Shown here: piece after piece, positions 27,533-37,400 of the stretch
Layout: every line of letters starts with the position of its first letter
Numbering within the stretch: position 1 is the stretch's first letter
DNA from: CBDUBH01 sp965365345
GTDB lineage: Bacteria > Bacteroidota > Ignavibacteria > Ignavibacteriales > SURF-24
Assembly (NCBI GenBank): GCA_965365345.1
Contig: CBDUBH010000002.1
Location: forward strand, 1 to 64,000
DNA: 64,000 nucleotides
Direction: 5' to 3'
Position numbers and translations under genes: made by a program
The notes under the pieces: model-generated
Seen by the model: only the letters and a program-made list of their open reading frames with translations
The model's database searches: none
What the model was told of the DNA's origin: nothing

Positions 27533-28969
27533 TTAATCCCTGGTCAATAATATTATTGTTACTACTGTGCCTACTATGCTGGCTACCGAGCCGACTCTTC
27601 CTAAATAATAATCGAAATAATAACCGAACGTTCTTGGTGTTTCTTTCGGAACCCAGATATTATCTCCGGCTTCGAGTTTTAAATCTTTATCTTTAACACT
27701 TACCCAAGTTTTCGTTTTACCTTTTATAACCATTATATCTTCAAAATCTTTTGCGCTTTTTGTCAATCCGCCGGCTTTTTCAACATAAAATTTTACATCT
27801 TTTCCTTCCTCAAAATTTATAAATCCCGTTGTTGCAGCTTGACCGAAAACGTAAATTGCTTTTGCTTTTTCAGGGACAATTAATACATCACCGTCTTTAA
27901 GTAAAATTTCTTTATCGTTATTTGATGAATTATTAGCCAAATCGATTGAAGTCGTATTTCTTAATACTCTCAAAGTGTTATCGATATTAAAGTAAGTTGT
28001 ATCTTCGGGATAAATATATGAATTTCGCAGCATCGAAAGCATTTCAATTTCACGGATTTCAGATATCAAATTTTCTGGATTTACAAATCTGTTTTTGTTA
28101 AATTCGTTTTCGGCTTCGTATTTTGCTTTTACATCCCGAACTAACTCAATTTTCGAAACATCTGCATTTTCTTTAAATCCGCCGGCGTTATTTATCGCTT
28201 CTTCAATTGTGGTGTTGTTTTTTGTTACAAAAACATATCCGGGATTTTCAACTTCGCCAATGACCAACACCCGGAAATCTTTTCTCAAAGGTTCTTTTGC
28301 TGCAATATTAATTCTATCGCCCGGCTTAAGTTCTGCATCACTATTAACCGGAATTTTGATAATTTCTGATTTTGTTCCATCGTAACTTAATCTGTTAATT
28401 TCAGCCTGCTCAACGTTTTCGTAAGCTTGGTTTATTCCTCTCGCGAAAAGAAGCGCATCTGAAAGTCTGTCGCCTTCAACAAATTGAAATTTTACAGGAT
28501 TATTTACCGCGCCTTTTATTTCAATGAAATTACGCTTAAGATCAACAGCGGGAAAAATTAGAACATCATCATTTTTTAGATAAGGATTGTTTTTGAAATC
28601 GCCTGTAAGTCTGTATTTTTCAAGATCAAGAGTAAGTTCTTCGCCACTAAATCTTTTAAGCTTTATATTTCTGCGGGCAATATTTCTTAATTCCTGATTT
28701 ATTTTGAAATTGTAAGCCATATCATTTACAGCAGTTAACTGCTGAGCAGCATACAAGTTAAAAATTCTTGTAACAAATTGATCCACTCTTTCCATCGGTG
28801 AAGCAGGAAAAGATCCGTTCACAATGAAATTTCCGCCAACAGTAACGCTGATGGAATTTGCACCCAGCATTGAACTTAAATTATCTCTGCTGTTTGAAAC
28901 ATCTTGAGCGAAATAATTTGCAGCAAAAAGAAATATTGCTATTAAAACAGAAAGGATTTTATTTTTCAT
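27533..28969 (-). CDS. Polysaccharide export protein with SLBB domains (Wza-like)
   Basis: A 478-residue envelope protein that would form the periplasmic/outer-membrane part of the export channel. It has a signal peptide (MKNKILSVLIAIFLFAANYFAQ), a polysaccharide-export domain (SVTVGGNFIVNGSFP, NPYLKNDDVLIFPA) and several SLBB beta-grasp domains: FIEIKGAVNNPVKFQ, FRVLVIGEVENPGYVFV, AIYVFGQAATTGFINF. A hydrophobic C-terminal segment (GSVASIVGTVVTIILL) may be the membrane anchor. There is no lipobox cysteine, unlike E. coli Wza. It is the first gene of the polysaccharide locus in the direction of reading. Confidence 0.9.
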   Translation of the reverse strand: MKNKILSVLIAIFLFAANYFAQDVSNSRDNLSSMLGANSISVTVGGNFIVNGSFPASPMERVDQFVTRIFNLYAAQQLTAVNDMAYNFKINQELRNIARRNIKLKRFSGEELTLDLEKYRLTGDFKNNPYLKNDDVLIFPAVDLKRNFIEIKGAVNNPVKFQFVEGDRLSDALLFARGINQAYENVEQAEINRLSYDGTKSEIIKIPVNSDAELKPGDRINIAAKEPLRKDFRVLVIGEVENPGYVFVTKNNTTIEEAINNAGGFKENADVSKIELVRDVKAKYEAENEFNKNRFVNPENLISEIREIEMLSMLRNSYIYPEDTTYFNIDNTLRVLRNTTSIDLANNSSNNDKEILLKDGDVLIVPEKAKAIYVFGQAATTGFINFEEGKDVKFYVEKAGGLTKSAKDFEDIMVIKGKTKTWVSVKDKDLKLEAGDNIWVPKETPRTFGYYFDYYLGRVGSVASIVGTVVTIILLTRD

Positions 28970-29047
28970 TTTCCCAAAGAATAAAAATTGATTCTGAATT
29001 TACTAAAATGAACTAACAATTTCAAAAGATTAATGATTTTTCGAAAC

Positions 29048-29899
29048 TTAAGCTTTAACTTCAACATTGTCTATTAACCGGGTGTTTCCGATTTTACAAG
29101 CTATAAGCAGATAATATTTTTTTCCGGAAATTAAATGTTCGGCTTCTTCAAAAGTATTTTTATCAACTATTCTGAAATATTCCATTTTTGCTGAATCCAC
29201 TGTTCTTACTAAATCCCTAACTGCATTAAAAATAACTTTTGCTTTCTTCTCGCCGCTTTCAACAAATCCGCTTGCGGTAAGTAATGATTTATTCAATATC
29301 AAAGCTTCTTTTCTTTCTTTTTTATTCAGATAAACATTTCTTGAACTCATTGCCAAGCCGTCTTTTTCACGAACAATTGGAGCAACTTCAACTTTCAAAT
29401 TGAATTTCAGATCTTTTACCATTTGCTTAATTGCCGCTGCCTGCTGTGCATCTTTTTGTCCAAACACTGCAACATCCGGCATTACGCAATTAAAAAGAAT
29501 TGAAACGATTGTTGTTACGCCTTTAAAATGAGCCGGGCGGAATTCACCTTCCTGCTTTTGCGTAATATCAATTACATCAACATATGTTTGAAAATCTTTC
29601 GGATAAATTTCTTCGCCTGAAGGAAAAAATAAAACATCAACATTTTCATTTTCCAAAAGTTCGATGTCTCTTTTTTCATCTCGCGGATATTTAGTAAAAT
29701 CTTCGTTTGGCGCAAATTGTGTTGGATTTACAAATATTGAAACCACAATAATATCAGCAGATTCTTTTGCTTTTCGAACTAATGATAAATGACCTTCGTG
29801 CAAATATCCCATTGTAGGAACAAACCCGATCTTTTTTCCTTCTCTTTTCATTTGAGAAGAAAACTCCTGCATTTCCGAAATTGTATTTATAATTTTAAT
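29048..29899 (-). CDS. panC: Pantothenate synthetase, probable ATT start
   Basis: Joins pantoate and beta-alanine with ATP to make pantothenate, the CoA precursor. FVPTMGYLHEGHLSLVRKAK carries the HxGH nucleotide site; IFVNPTQFAPNEDF, GEFRPAHFKGVTTIV, FGQKDAQQ and MSSRNVYL follow. The first ATG (29872) would cut off nine family residues and has no ribosome site. An in-frame ATT at 29899 gives I/M-KIINTISEM, a 283-residue protein whose HxGH histidines fall at 34 and 37 as in E. coli PanC, and GGAG lies 6 nt before it. I therefore take ATT as the start. panB and panD are not in the window; accD is 57 bp upstream in the reading direction. Confidence 0.93.
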   Translation of the reverse strand: MKIINTISEMQEFSSQMKREGKKIGFVPTMGYLHEGHLSLVRKAKESADIIVVSIFVNPTQFAPNEDFTKYPRDEKRDIELLENENVDVLFFPSGEEIYPKDFQTYVDVIDITQKQEGEFRPAHFKGVTTIVSILFNCVMPDVAVFGQKDAQQAAAIKQMVKDLKFNLKVEVAPIVREKDGLAMSSRNVYLNKKERKEALILNKSLLTASGFVESGEKKAKVIFNAVRDLVRTVDSAKMEYFRIVDKNTFEEAEHLISGKKYYLLIACKIGNTRLIDNVEVKA

Positions 29900-29956
29900 A
29901 AGTAACTCCGTTTTTCAAATTTTCATTACAAAATTTATAATTTTAGAAATTGAGAT

Positions 29957-30796
29957 TTACATTAAGAAATCTATTAGACTGCTTATTTTTTGTTTCAGTT
30001 CTTTTCTGTGAACTATTAAATCCAGAAATCCTTTTTCAAGTAAAAATTCCGAAGTTTGAAATCCTTCAGGAAGATCTTTACCAATAGTTTGCTTAATCAC
30101 TCTTGGTCCTGCAAACCCAATCAGCGCTTTCGGTTCAGCAATATTCACATCGCCAAGCATTGCGTAACTTGCGGTTGTGCCGCCTGTTGTTGGATCTGTC
30201 ATAATTGAAATATACGGCAATTTTGCCTCGGCTAATTTTGCAAGACGCGCGCTTGTTTTTGCCATTTGCATCAATGAATAAGCGCCTTCCATCATTCTTG
30301 CGCCGCCGCTTGCCGAAATTATTATTACCGGAATTTTATTTTTGATGGCTCTGTCAATTGCGCGTGAAATTTTTTCGCCTACAACCGAGCCCATACTTCC
30401 GCCGATAAATTTGAAATCCATACAAGCCAATGAAACTTCTTTTCCGTAAATTTTTCCAATTCCGGATTTCAAAGCATCATTCAATCCGGTTTTTTTTATC
30501 GTTTCATTTATTCTATCGGAATATTTTTTTGAATCTTTGAAATCGAGAGGATCGGCAGATCTTATCTTTTTATCGTATTCTTTAAAACTTCCTTCATCAA
30601 ATAAAATTTTTATATATTCTTCGCTTCCTATTCTGAAATGATAATTGCATTTTGAGCATGTCCACAGATTTAGTTCAAGTTGTTTTCTGTGAATAATTTC
30701 ATCGCAGGAAGGGCATTTTTCCCAAAGTCCATCCGGTAATTCTTTTTTAACCGTATCGGGAGCAATATTTTCTTTACTTCTTTTAAACCATGCCAT
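29957..30796 (-). CDS. accD: Acetyl-CoA carboxylase carboxyltransferase subunit beta
   Basis: The 279-residue beta half of the carboxyltransferase, partner of AccA. The N-terminal zinc ribbon is intact: Cys28-x2-Cys31-x15-Cys47-x2-Cys50. The crotonase-fold core has [55 protein letters not shown] and [20 protein letters not shown]. The start is 4 bp from the stop of the DUF1573 gene. accA lies 15.7 kb away beyond the polysaccharide locus; biotin carboxylase and BCCP genes are not here. Confidence 0.97.
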   Translation of the reverse strand: MAWFKRSKENIAPDTVKKELPDGLWEKCPSCDEIIHRKQLELNLWTCSKCNYHFRIGSEEYIKILFDEGSFKEYDKKIRSADPLDFKDSKKYSDRINETIKKTGLNDALKSGIGKIYGKEVSLACMDFKFIGGSMGSVVGEKISRAIDRAIKNKIPVIIISASGGARMMEGAYSLMQMAKTSARLAKLAEAKLPYISIMTDPTTGGTTASYAMLGDVNIAEPKALIGFAGPRVIKQTIGKDLPEGFQTSEFLLEKGFLDLIVHRKELKQKISSLIDFLM

Positions 30797-30800
30797 CTTT

Positions 30801-31520
30801 TTACTTTCTGTCTAAAACATTTGCGGTTAATGTAATTTCGTGTTCGGGTTTGTAAGGATCATTTGTTTTCAGAATAACTTTTCTTTCCTGTTTTCCTCTT
30901 TTTCCGGTTGAATCGAATTCAATTCTTAAAGTTGTTGATTCACCGGGTTTTACATTTTTTCCTTTAATTACTGCGGCAGTGCATCCGCAAGTTGTTTTGA
31001 TATCTTTTATTTCAAGATTTTCATTCCCAACATTTTTCAGTTCAACATTCCATTCAACTATTTTTCCTTCTTTTAAATCTCCGAAATTGTGAGTTGGAGT
31101 TTCAATCAATAATCTCGCAAAATCTTTTCTATCCTGCGGATTTTCATTTAAAAGAACATTTGCCGTAAAATTCAATCTGATCTCAGGTTTATCTTTATCG
31201 TTAGATTTTACATAAACATATTTTTTCTGAATGCCTTTAAAATTTTTGCTGTTAAAATTCACTTTTAATTTAGTTGATTCGCCCGGAAGCAAAACACTTT
31301 TTTCCGGTTTTGCGGCAGTACACCCGCATGATGCCTTTACATCTTTTATTTTTAGCGAATCATCACCTGAATTTGAAATTACAAATTCGTGTGAAACTTC
31401 TTCGCCTTGAGTTATATTGCCGAAATCATGTGTTAATTGCTGAACCGAAATTTTCGGTCCGATAAGTTGTGCTGCGGTAATTGATGAAATTGCAAGCAAA
31501 ACCAAAAATATCTTTTTCAT
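30801..31520 (-). CDS. Exported protein with two DUF1573 repeats
   Basis: A 239-residue secreted or periplasmic protein of unknown role. A signal peptide ([18 protein letters not shown]) is followed by two homologous Ig-like DUF1573 domains, roughly residues 25-125 and 135-235. Each has HDFG/HNFGD, an [13 protein letters not shown] or [13 protein letters not shown] segment and PGESTxLxxxF. The paired Cys-Gly-Cys motif in each repeat is typical of the family and might bind metal or form a disulfide. AAGG lies 7 nt before the ATG. It sits between tsaB and accD with gaps of 3-4 bp. Confidence 0.9.
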   Translation of the reverse strand: MKKIFLVLLAISSITAAQLIGPKISVQQLTHDFGNITQGEEVSHEFVISNSGDDSLKIKDVKASCGCTAAKPEKSVLLPGESTKLKVNFNSKNFKGIQKKYVYVKSNDKDKPEIRLNFTANVLLNENPQDRKDFARLLIETPTHNFGDLKEGKIVEWNVELKNVGNENLEIKDIKTTCGCTAAVIKGKNVKPGESTTLRIEFDSTGKRGKQERKVILKTNDPYKPEHEITLTANVLDRK

Positions 31521-31523
31521 TTT

Positions 31524-32189
31524 TCAACCTTGTTTGGTTACAAAATTTTTTAAATAGAACGGCTCCATAAAATCGAAATTATAATTTAATAAATCTTTTC
31601 CAAAATTATAAGCCCATTTTGCCACAGCAGAAGCACTCGGTGAAACTAGAATTCCAATTTGATTTTCCGGTTTTACCGCATTCCCGAATATTAAAACTTT
31701 ATCATTAATTTTTGAATTTAATTCTTCTTTCATTAATACTTGAGTTTCTTCAATAACTTCCGGAACAGGATTTTTACTTTTGAATTTTGCGTAATAGATT
31801 TCTTCAACATTTACTTTATTTGCAATTATAAATTCAGTTGAAGCCGGTAAATATTGATTTATATGAAAAGCCAAGGCTTCAAAAGTAGGCACAGGAATTA
31901 TAGGCAGATTTGAACCGATAGCCAAGCCTTTTGCAGTTGACATTCCAATTCTTAATCCGGTAAATGAACCCGGACCGGATGAAACCGCAATAGCGGAACA
32001 TTCATTTAATTTTACTCCGCTTGTATTTAAAAGCGTTCCGGTAATTTCCAGAATTTTTTCTGAATGAATATTTTTTATTTTCAGATTTGTTTCGGTGAAT
32101 TTTTCATTGTTAAAAAAAACTGAAACTCCGCAAATTTCACTGGAAGTTTCCATAGCCAGAATCGGTTTATCAAATTTTATTTCGTTCAT
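31524..32189 (-). CDS. tsaB: tRNA threonylcarbamoyladenosine biosynthesis protein TsaB
   Basis: A 221-residue ASKHA-fold partner of TsaD, needed for the t6A37 modification of ANN-decoding tRNAs. The N-terminal PILAMETSSEICGVSVFF, KNIHSEKIL, and AIAVSSGPGSFTGLRIGMST (the hallmark) with KGLAIGSNLPIIPVPTFEAL are all present. The C-terminal half is short and lacks the metal-binding histidines of TsaD, as usual. tsaE, which acts in the same complex, lies upstream across a 219-bp gap full of palindromic repeats; tsaD is not in the window. Confidence 0.94.
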   Translation of the reverse strand: MNEIKFDKPILAMETSSEICGVSVFFNNEKFTETNLKIKNIHSEKILEITGTLLNTSGVKLNECSAIAVSSGPGSFTGLRIGMSTAKGLAIGSNLPIIPVPTFEALAFHINQYLPASTEFIIANKVNVEEIYYAKFKSKNPVPEVIEETQVLMKEELNSKINDKVLIFGNAVKPENQIGILVSPSASAVAKWAYNFGKDLLNYNFDFMEPFYLKNFVTKQG

Positions 32190-32228
32190 AAATTAGTTTA
32201 CAGTTTTTAGTTTTTGATGATTGAATTT

Positions 32229-32373
32229 TGTCATTCCGGCTCGTCCGGAATCTAACAAAATTTCAGTTTAATCACTAAGATCGCCACGCTTCCCGATTTA
32301 ATTGGGACTCGCGATGACAATTCATTTATTTTTATCTTTTGATCCGTCTTATTCCGGACAACCCGGAATGACG
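32229..32373. repeat. Cluster of three dispersed palindromes between tsaE and tsaB
   Basis: Element 1 (32229-32252) is TGTCATTCCGGCTCGTCCGG plus AATC, in the opposite orientation to the rest. Element 2 (32279-32320) is GATCGCCACGCTTCCCG, ending CGCGATGACA. Element 3 (32351-32373) is ATTCCGGACAACCCGGAATG, then ACGG. They fill most of the 219-bp gap. Confidence 0.65.
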
Positions 32374-32408
32374 GCAAAATTCACAATTTATTTTTTAAAT
32401 TCTAAATT

Positions 32409-32834
32409 CTACATTTTCAATTCGATTAAAATCTCCCTGCTGAAATCTTCATTCAACTTAATATTAATTTCATATCTTATTTTAGGAAGTATTTCTTCAT
32501 ACATTTCCGCCCATTCAATCAAATTGATATTTTCTTCTGAAAGATAATCTTCAAATCCTATATCATGAAGTTCATTTACATTATTTATTCTGTAAAAATC
32601 AAAATGATTTATTTTTACTTCGCCGGAGTATTCATTCACAAGTGCAAAAGTAGGACTGCTTACATTATTTACTTTGAAATTTTTAACGAGCTGCTTTACG
32701 AAAAAAGTTTTACCCGCGCCAAGTTCACCGTTTAACGCAACAATATCGCCGCTTTTTAAAACTTTGGAAAATTTATTCGAAACTTCCACAGTTTCCGCTT
32801 CTGTATTTACAATTGTTTTAAAAGGAAATTCCAC
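32409..32834 (-). CDS. tsaE: tRNA threonylcarbamoyladenosine biosynthesis ATPase TsaE
   Basis: A 141-residue P-loop ATPase that resets the TsaB-TsaD complex during t6A synthesis. The Walker A motif is G36-ELGAGKT43; SSPTFALVNEY (59-69), HFDFYRI (77-83) and LIEWAE follow, all family hallmarks. The start is GTG. It begins 3 bp after the porX stop, so tsaE is read with porX, and probably with sprA. As I recall, porX next to tsaE also occurs in Bacteroidetes. Confidence 0.94.
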   Translation of the reverse strand: MEFPFKTIVNTEAETVEVSNKFSKVLKSGDIVALNGELGAGKTFFVKQLVKNFKVNNVSSPTFALVNEYSGEVKINHFDFYRINNVNELHDIGFEDYLSEENINLIEWAEMYEEILPKIRYEINIKLNEDFSREILIELKM

Positions 32835-32837
32835 TTT

Positions 32838-34409
32838 TTATTTTGTCTCCATTGTTATTATCGGCAATATCATTTCTTCCATCGAAATTCCGCCGTGCTG
32901 AAAAGTATCTTTGTAATAGCTTAAATATTTATGGTAATCAGTCGGATAAACGAAATAAAAATCTTCTTTTGCAAAAATGTAATTTATTGTAATTCCTCTT
33001 TTAGGCAATTTGTATTCGGAAGGATTTGTTATGTAAACGGCGTGTTTATCATCAACTTTCAAATTTCTTCCGAATTTAAATCTTAAATTTGTTGATGCTT
33101 CTCTATCGCCTAAAACTTTTGCACCGCGAAGTGTTCTAATGCTTCCGTGATCAGTTGTAATTACGATTTTTGCATTTTTCATTTTCGAAATTGCTCTGAA
33201 TGTTGCAAGCAATGACGAATGCGAAAACCAGCTGTTCGTAAGTGATCTGTAAGCGGATTCTTCCGGAGCAATTTCTTTTAAAATATCGGAATCGGATCTC
33301 CCGTGAGCAATCATATCTAAAAAATTTACTACAACCGCAGTGAAATGACTGTTTTGATAAGATAAAATATTTTGTTCAAAATTTCTGCCTACTTCCGGAT
33401 CAATTATTTTTATGTATTTAAGATCATTTTTTAATTTGATTTTTTTTCTTTCAAGTAAAAGCTGCAGTAATTCTTTTTCATATTTGTTGCAGCTTCTTTC
33501 ATCATCATCGCTGTTTGATTGCCAAAGTTGTGGATAATATTTTTCAATTTCCGATGGATAAAGTCCTGAAAACAGGGAATTTCGTGCGTATGGAGTTGCA
33601 GTTGGAAGTATGGAAAAATAATAATCTTTTTTAATGTTATAAAGATCTGTTAAATGTTTTTCCATTACGAGCCACTGATCGAGTCTTAGACAATCAAGCA
33701 CAAAATAGAAGATTGTTTCTTCACCATTTAAATGATTTAAAACAAAATCATTTGTAATTGAAGGAGAAAGCGGTGGAATTTTTTCCGATTGCTCGGAGTT
33801 AATCCATTTCACATAATTGCGTTCAACAAATTTGCTGAACTCCTGATTGCATTCTTTTTTTTGTTCAATTAATGTTTGGCGCAAACCTATTTCGGGATGA
33901 ATATCAAGTTCCAACTCCCAGTTAACAAGTTTAAGATAAATATCAATCCACTCTTTGAAATCAGGACCCATCATAACTTGCCGGGAAATTTCGTTGAAAT
34001 CCTGAAGATAATCTTTTGCTACATATTCGCCTGAGATTTTTTTTGCTTCAAGAATTTTTTTGCAGACAAGCAAAACCTGGCTCGGGTGCACAGGCTTGAT
34101 TAAATAATCTGCAATTTTTCCGCCAATCGCATCGTGCATCAAAGTTTCTTCTTCGCTTTTTGTAATCATCACTACAGGAATTGCGGGCTTTATTTCTTTT
34201 ATTTCAGCCAAAGTTTGAAGTCCGCCAATTCCCGCCATCATTTCATCAAGAAAAATAAGATCGAAGTTTTTTTCTTTTACTTCCGAAATTGCATCTTCAC
34301 CATTTGTAACTGTTTCAACTTCGTAACCTTTTTCGCTCAAGAAAAAAATATGTGAGCGCAAAAGTTCTATTTCATCATCCACCCATAAAATTCTGTTTTT
34401 CTTTGCCAT
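32838..34409 (-). CDS. porX: PorX: response regulator fused to PglZ/alkaline-phosphatase-fold domain
   Basis: A 523-residue cytoplasmic regulator of type IX secretion. The receiver domain has Asp11/Asp12, the phosphoacceptor Asp55 (LIFLDEM) and Lys105 (LIKPVHPS). There is no DNA-binding domain. The C-terminal half is a PglZ-type phosphatase fold with VLDCLRLDQW, the nucleophile-like Thr272 (LPTATPYARNSLFSGL), ITTDHGSIR and FQHGG, so the metal site appears intact. In Porphyromonas, PorX acts with the kinase PorY and with SigP and has been reported to cleave oligonucleotides. No PorY is adjacent here. AGGTGA precedes the ATG. It follows sprA by 17 bp, a close pairing of regulator and channel. 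Confidence 0.93.
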   Translation of the reverse strand: MAKKNRILWVDDEIELLRSHIFFLSEKGYEVETVTNGEDAISEVKEKNFDLIFLDEMMAGIGGLQTLAEIKEIKPAIPVVMITKSEEETLMHDAIGGKIADYLIKPVHPSQVLLVCKKILEAKKISGEYVAKDYLQDFNEISRQVMMGPDFKEWIDIYLKLVNWELELDIHPEIGLRQTLIEQKKECNQEFSKFVERNYVKWINSEQSEKIPPLSPSITNDFVLNHLNGEETIFYFVLDCLRLDQWLVMEKHLTDLYNIKKDYYFSILPTATPYARNSLFSGLYPSEIEKYYPQLWQSNSDDDERSCNKYEKELLQLLLERKKIKLKNDLKYIKIIDPEVGRNFEQNILSYQNSHFTAVVVNFLDMIAHGRSDSDILKEIAPEESAYRSLTNSWFSHSSLLATFRAISKMKNAKIVITTDHGSIRTLRGAKVLGDREASTNLRFKFGRNLKVDDKHAVYITNPSEYKLPKRGITINYIFAKEDFYFVYPTDYHKYLSYYKDTFQHGGISMEEMILPIITMETK

Positions 34410-34426
34410 GATTCACCTTTTCTAAA

Positions 34427-37400
34427 TTACTGAATCGTAATTCTAACATCCAATCCGTATTCGTTTGTTGTTGAACCTTGAATTCTTGCTGCGCCTTCGG
34501 GCTTAAGCGAAGATCTTCTGTAAAAAATTGATGCCGTTACTTTACTGCTTACAACCATTTTTACACGCGGTTCCAAAGTTGTTCGCGCAGTTCCATCCTG
34601 CGGAGTTCCGGCTTCATTTTTTTTGCTCATATCATAAATTACAGTAGTGTTTTTGCTGTTTGAATATGAAAGCGAAAACTCAACATCATTTTTCAAATAA
34701 ATTCCGAATAATGGAACTTCCAATCCTGCTTTTGAAAATGCTGCAGTAAATCCAATTTCTTTTGAAAATGATTCGGAAATTCTTTTTGTCGTAAGTCCCA
34801 AATCGTAACCGGTTGTAGTTGAATATCTTATATTTCCTGAAAGATTTCCTTTCCACAAAGGTTTAAATCCTAAATTCAATCCGACTAAAGGTTGAAATCC
34901 GTAAGCTATCTTTTGACTTTGAACATCTCTATTTCCTGTTTGACTTAATCTCCAGCCTTCAGAATAATTTGATGTGTAAGCATGATTTAAACTTACGCGA
35001 TTTGCAAATGATTTAAAGAACGAAATTTTTTCCAATCCATCCCAGGTCAGCGACCAATTTGGTCTTGGAATATATTGCGCAAACTCTTTTAATACAGGTA
35101 ATTTCGATAAAAGCGGCATTGATTCAAATCCTTCAACAAAAGCTTCTGCCAGATTATCTTGCTGAGGATTATAAAGTTCTTTTACTTTATCAATTCCGGA
35201 ATTTAAAAACGGTAAAAAGAAAATTTTCGGAATTGAGACAAATGATCTATCAAGATTTCCGTTTGTGCTTGTAGAAACAACTCTGTTTATGCCTGTTGGA
35301 CTTAAACCGATTGTTGAGGTTTTGCTTATTCCCCAGCCGACTTTCCAGTTAACATCAATTTGAGCACCCTCCCAAAGCGGGCGATTTGTATTTAACGTTA
35401 TATTGTTCCGCTGAGTAAAATTATCATTTACAGTTCCTGTAGCCAAGGCTTTTGGTCCGGCATCATGTGTTAATCCCAGCATAAACATTCTTGAAGGGCC
35501 GTTTGAATAACTTTGCGTAACATTCCAGAAATTGACAAGTCCTGTTCCACCGCCTCTTAATGCGCCTCTTGAAACGCTGTTATCCTGAGAAAATCCTAAA
35601 CGTATTGATTCATAATCAACAAGTAGCCATCTGAATCCGCCTTTTAATGAGCCGTAAATTCTTTTTAATGATTCACCTTTACTGCGTTTAACAGTTGAAT
35701 CCTGAGCAAAAGTTACGGCGCTTGTATCAGTTGGAATATTTAAAGAATCATTTTGAACCTGGGGTTCGCGAATTACCGGTCTGTTATTAACATTTGGTTG
35801 CGGATCTCTTCCCGGACCTCTGTCTCTTCCTCTTTGATTCGGCTGGACTTTTGTTTGATCATCTTTCTTTTCTGTCTTGCTTTCAAATAAAGGTCCGAGT
35901 AATGATTTTAATTTTAAGGTTGTGCCAATATTTATCCTATTAGAAAAAGATGCACTTCTTCCTAAATCAGCCTGAGCAAAATCATTTGACCAACTATAAC
36001 CTGATGAATAACTTGCAGTTAAAGTTAAAAATTTATTTAATCCCCACAATGTTGGTAATTTTGGATTACTGTTCAATGCAAAGTTTTGATTATATCTGAA
36101 ACTTCTTCCGAAGAAATCGCCTGAAAAAATGTCGCCCCAAATTTCGCTATCGGCTCTACCGGTTTTTATCTCTCTTCCATTCTGCTGATATCCGATTACA
36201 TTTTCAATTAAATAAGTCAATGAGGATGAAAGATTAAAATTATAACTCATATCCAAATTTAAAAATCCGCCTTCGGTAAGTTTCCATTTTAAATCAGCAT
36301 TTCTTACTGCGGTAAAATCACGCGCAATGTTCGGCTGAACATTTAATCCTCTTGAAAGATTGTAAGAATAATTTCTATTTAAAGAAAGATTTGTTGTAAA
36401 TGTTTGCGGTAAATAATAAACCTTAACATTTTTGTAATCAGAAAATACTTTTACAACATTTCCAATGCCCGGAACATTTGCCGGATATAAAAAGTTTTTT
36501 TGTCCAAGTGAAAGTCCGTAATCTACTACCGCATTCCAAACCCATCTGTTTGAAGTTTCAACCGTTGGACTTCTGCCGCTGCTTTGATTATAATTAAATG
36601 AAAAAGTTAAATTATTAATAGTTTCTCTAACGTACCATTTTTTTGAAGGCACTCTGAATTTTACTCCCGGTACTGACCAGGTTTCGGATTTATTAAGAAT
36701 TTGCGTATTGGTTCTGAATTCCTGTGCTCTTCTTCTTGCTTCAAGTTCACCGAATTGGTCTTTATTCTTTTCTTCTTCCTGAAGTGCTGCAGATTCAACT
36801 TTTATATCCGTACCCGGAATGTATAGTGGTTTACCGACTTGTTCTGAACGTGAATAATTTACGCGCAAATTACTTCCTGGAAGATCAACCGGCAGAACTT
36901 TCATCACGTCAAAATCCATAGCGACTGCCCAATTTCTCGAATCAACTCTTGAACCGAATCTATCAGCCAATCTATGGAAAAACGGATCGGTTTGGCTCAT
37001 GTTAAAATTTATTCTTAAAAGGTCTGCTAAAACTAAATTTGCCGAAGAACTGTAAGCCCAGCCTTTTGTATCATCTGCGCCGATAACTCTTAATTCGTTT
37101 ACCCAAACATCTCCAGAAACCGGATTTAGATTTCCTTTGCCTCTTGGATTTTTAATTCCTACCATAAAGAAAGAAATATTTGTTAATGCAGGTCTTCCTT
37201 TAATTCCGTATTTGTGACCGGGTTTACCCGATACATCACTATAAAAAAGACTATCATTAACTCTTGCCTGTTTTATAGAAGTTAATTCTTCAAAATTTAT
37301 TGAGATTTCTTGCCAATCCGGGAATAAAGGCATTCTGTATTCATAAAAATTTAATGTATCGGCACCAAACCTGAAATATACTTCTGAATTATAATTTGAA

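Noticed and set aside
10361..28969. A mobile genomic island with integrase or insertion sequences around the polysaccharide locus
   Set aside because: No transposase, integrase, tRNA or attachment repeat is visible; homologous exchange is the simpler explanation.
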